Shown one piece after another: positions 62,113-64,000 of a stretch of DNA of 64,000 bases. Under the pieces are notes generated by a model, which had not been told where the DNA came from, did no database searches, and was given only the letters and a program-made list of their open reading frames with translations. The translations under genes and the position numbers were made by a program. The DNA comes from Roseibium sediminicola (lineage in GTDB: Bacteria; Pseudomonadota; Alphaproteobacteria; Rhizobiales; Stappiaceae): assembly GCF_023156505.1 (NCBI RefSeq), contig NZ_JALNMJ010000001.1, positions 1 to 64,000 of the forward strand, read 5' to 3'. How positions within the stretch are numbered: the stretch's first letter is position 1; each line of letters opens with the position of its first letter.

Positions 62113-62907
62113 ATGATGTCTAAGTGTTATGTTCGTGCGGGAGTCGTTGCAAGCGTCGCCCTTGTCGCAGGGGAAACCTCGGCACAGGAGACCAACGATT
62201 GGGACGTAGTCGTTGGCGGGGGCGCGTTTTTTGGCCCGGAATATCTCGGATCCAAGGAGTACGGGTTCGCGCCGGGCATCATCGCCTCAGTGCAAAAGGG
62301 GCCCTATTTCGTCAAATTCAATGGTCTGACCGCCACCGCCAACGTTCTGCCTTTCGAGAGTTTCTATGCCGGTCCCTTGATCGGCTATGGCACGGGGCGC
62401 AAGGACGTGAAGGACAAGGTGGTGGACAAGCTGCCTGACGTCGACGCGGAGCTTTGGGTCGGCGGCGTTGTTGGCGGCGGTTATGCCGGTTTGCTGCTGC
62501 AGCGCGATTCCCTCGGCGCCAATCTGGAAATCGCCCATGACGTCATGGGCGACAGCGGCACCACAGCGACCTTCAGTGTCGGCTATGAGATCAACGCAAC
62601 CGAACGACTCGCCTTCGGCGTCGATCTTTCGACGACCTTCGTCGATGGTGCCTATGCCAATGCCTATTATTCCGTAACGTCCGCAGGGTCCGCCGCGAGC
62701 GGGCTCAACCGCTACGACTCCGATGCGGGGTTCCGGGATGTCACACTCGATGTCTCCTCGAGGTTCGCCGTCAACGAGCATTGGGGCGTCGGTGGCATGG
62801 TCGGCGGCTCCGTGCTGCTCGGCAGCATGGCGGACAGTCCGATCGTCAAGGACCGGGGCGAGGCCACCAGCGGCCATGGCAGCCTGTTTCTCTGGTACAA
62901 GTTCTGA
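62113..62907 (+). CDS. MipA/OmpV family outer membrane protein
   Basis: A 264-residue beta-barrel outer membrane protein: signal peptide 1-24 (ending SAQ), then WDVVVGGGAFFGPEYLGSKEYGFAPG, the family's typical opening, and alternating beta strands ending in SLFLWYKF with a terminal Phe as needed for barrel assembly. MipA-type proteins are called MltA-interacting or OmpV; the actual role here is unknown, with porin-like or stress functions reported for relatives. Divergent from the TetR regulator. Confidence 0.87.
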   Translation: MMSKCYVRAGVVASVALVAGETSAQETNDWDVVVGGGAFFGPEYLGSKEYGFAPGIIASVQKGPYFVKFNGLTATANVLPFESFYAGPLIGYGTGRKDVKDKVVDKLPDVDAELWVGGVVGGGYAGLLLQRDSLGANLEIAHDVMGDSGTTATFSVGYEINATERLAFGVDLSTTFVDGAYANAYYSVTSAGSAASGLNRYDSDAGFRDVTLDVSSRFAVNEHWGVGGMVGGSVLLGSMADSPIVKDRGEATSGHGSLFLWYKF

Positions 62908-62975
62908 CTGCCCGCGCCGCGGCACATCGCGTTCGATGAGACCGGCCGGCGCGGAAGCGTCTGGCCGGTCTCCTT

Positions 62976-63374
62976 TCATCCGAACAGGGCAAGCAGCACA
63001 TAGATCGGGCAGATCAGCAGCGGTGCGAAGGTCAGGATCATGCCGATTGCCCGGCCAATACCGAAACCGGATGTGACCAGCGTTCCGTAGTGCAGCAGCC
63101 GTCCCATCAGAAGCGAGCCACCAACGGCCCAAAGCAGGGGCGTCGGCGCGCCGGAAAGTTCGGCGGCGGCCATGGCGAGCAGGCTCATCGGCACGGTTTC
63201 GGTGTAATTGCCATGGGCGCGCATGCGCCGAAGCAGGGTAGTGTTGCCGCCATCCATGAAGTGAATGTCGGTCTGCGCCCGGAGCAGCCCGACCGCGACG
63301 GTCATCGGGATCTGCAACAGGGCGAAAACGGCGATGAACACCAGAGTGACCGGCAGCGAAGTTATCAGGTCCAT
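62976..63374 (-). CDS. MAPEG family membrane protein
   Basis: A 132-residue four-helix inner-membrane protein of the MAPEG family (membrane-associated eicosanoid/glutathione metabolism); bacterial members may be glutathione transferases. The family mark RRMRAHGNYTETVPM is at about 49-63, with helices on both sides (LVFIAVFALLQIPMTVAVGL, LLICPIYVLLALFG). It is downstream of the VOC gene on the same strand by 59 bases; both may concern detoxification. Confidence 0.88.
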   Translation of the reverse strand: MDLITSLPVTLVFIAVFALLQIPMTVAVGLLRAQTDIHFMDGGNTTLLRRMRAHGNYTETVPMSLLAMAAAELSGAPTPLLWAVGGSLLMGRLLHYGTLVTSGFGIGRAIGMILTFAPLLICPIYVLLALFG

Positions 63375-63433
63375 GGAAACTCTCCGTTTCTATCGGGGAG
63401 GGCGGGCCGTCAATACTGACCCGCCCGGCCTTG

Positions 63434-63814
63434 TCACTCCGAAGGCGCCTCGTAGGTGATGAGGGCGATCACACCACCGACCGGATCGACAATCGTCGCC
63501 ATGCGGCCGACGGTCGGCACGCTGAAGGGCTCCATCGCGATGGTCGCACCGAGGGACTTTGCCTTTTCCACCCTTGCATCGACATCGTCGACGGTGACAT
63601 AGGGCAGCCAGCGCGGCGTATCGGCCGCCATGGGCGGGAAGCCGCCGATCTTGTCCTCGCCATTGGCAATTACCGAATAGGTCATGTCCGGCATTTCCAT
63701 CTCTTCCGTGCGCCAGCCAAGCAGACTGGAATAGAAATCCTTGGCCTTGCCGCTGTCACCGCTGTGCAGCTCCATCCAGCTGAAGGCACCATGGGTTTGC
63801 ATCGGATTGCTCAT
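63434..63814 (-). CDS. VOC (glyoxalase/bleomycin resistance-like) family protein
   Basis: A 126-residue single vicinal-oxygen-chelate domain protein. HGAFSWMELHSGDSGKAKDFYSSLLGW (about 7-33) and the end IVDPVGGVIALITYE are typical; the family includes glyoxalases, dioxygenases and drug-binding proteins, and the reaction cannot be read here. It is the likely first gene of a two-gene unit with the MAPEG gene. Confidence 0.9.
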   Translation of the reverse strand: MSNPMQTHGAFSWMELHSGDSGKAKDFYSSLLGWRTEEMEMPDMTYSVIANGEDKIGGFPPMAADTPRWLPYVTVDDVDARVEKAKSLGATIAMEPFSVPTVGRMATIVDPVGGVIALITYEAPSE

Positions 63815-64000
63815 CTCTGTCGTCCTATCCTTGAAATCAACCGCCTGGGTCGGCCCAGGTGATCAAAGGACGTCGGGGCCTCGGCAGAACCGACAGGCGC
63901 CATAACTTTTTTTGAAATGTTATCTCTGACGCCCTGGTTTTTGCCGTCAGACAGGGGGGGGCTCCGGCGCCGCGCCGGCAAGTTTCCGGCGGATGTACGC
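63815..64000. other. Right edge, nothing recognised
   Basis: No supported gene starts or ends in the last 186 bases. The stretch contains a G run near 63955 and may hold the promoter of the VOC gene. Confidence 0.4.

Overview
The window reads as chromosomal DNA of a high-GC alphaproteobacterium, most likely a marine Rhizobiales/Stappiaceae-type heterotroph (Roseibium/Labrenzia-like). This is inferred from a RirA-type iron regulator, BA14K and IalB family proteins, the choXWV and betIBA layout, the CysG-DUF2849-CysI-CysH-DUF934 sulfur operon and dense alphaproteobacterial palindromic repeats. I see no rRNA, tRNA, CRISPR array or prophage, and no intact transposase gene.

Layout. 0.2-5 kb: divergent transglutaminase-like genes, a fatty acid desaturase and a cold shock gene. 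5.2-10.2 kb: a class III transaminase coupled to anmK, a decayed sugar-binding protein gene and a secreted protein with duplicated Cys modules. 10.4-14.4 kb: a GntR regulator facing aspT-aspD (aspartate/alanine exchange plus aspartate 4-decarboxylase). 15-25.8 kb: sdaA, kynU, a GGDEF-EAL protein, kynB broken by an in-frame amber codon, and a complete livGFHMJ-type amino acid ABC transporter. 26-31.4 kb: an HI0933-type flavoprotein, a LacI regulator with a GH43 glycosidase, then rirA and hemP. 31.5-40.2 kb: a class III adenylate cyclase and the choline-to-betaine locus (betBA-betI divergent from choXWV). 40.5-49.5 kb: a second cold shock gene, a BA14K protein behind a perfect CRP-type palindrome, a UPF0178/flavoprotein pair, a degenerate receiver/HD-GYP protein, a glycosyltransferase, an alpha-glucosidase with a LacI-type operator, and an SCPx-type thiolase. 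50-57 kb: secreted proteins and the assimilatory sulfate/sulfite operon. 57-61.2 kb: a three-gene sensory operon (periplasmic molybdopterin-fold-like protein, PAS histidine kinase, receiver-DUF3369-HD-GYP). 61.4-63.8 kb: a TetR regulator divergent from a MipA/OmpV porin, a MAPEG protein and a VOC protein.

The genes describe an amino acid, choline and sugar scavenger. Choline is imported by ChoXWV and oxidised by BetA and BetB under BetI. Aspartate, serine and kynurenine are catabolised. Iron and heme control are represented by RirA and HemP, and cyclic nucleotide signalling by a GGDEF-EAL protein, an HD-GYP protein and an adenylate cyclase.

The intergenic spaces hold at least four families of inverted-repeat elements, some nested. 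The clearest event is a 316-bp element with matching ends and a 7-bp target duplication, sitting inside an older palindromic repeat. Other unusual points are two genes with in-frame TAG codons, a betB stop codon supplied by a repeat, a probable CTG start, a probable leaderless rirA, and two orphan terminators that may end small RNAs.
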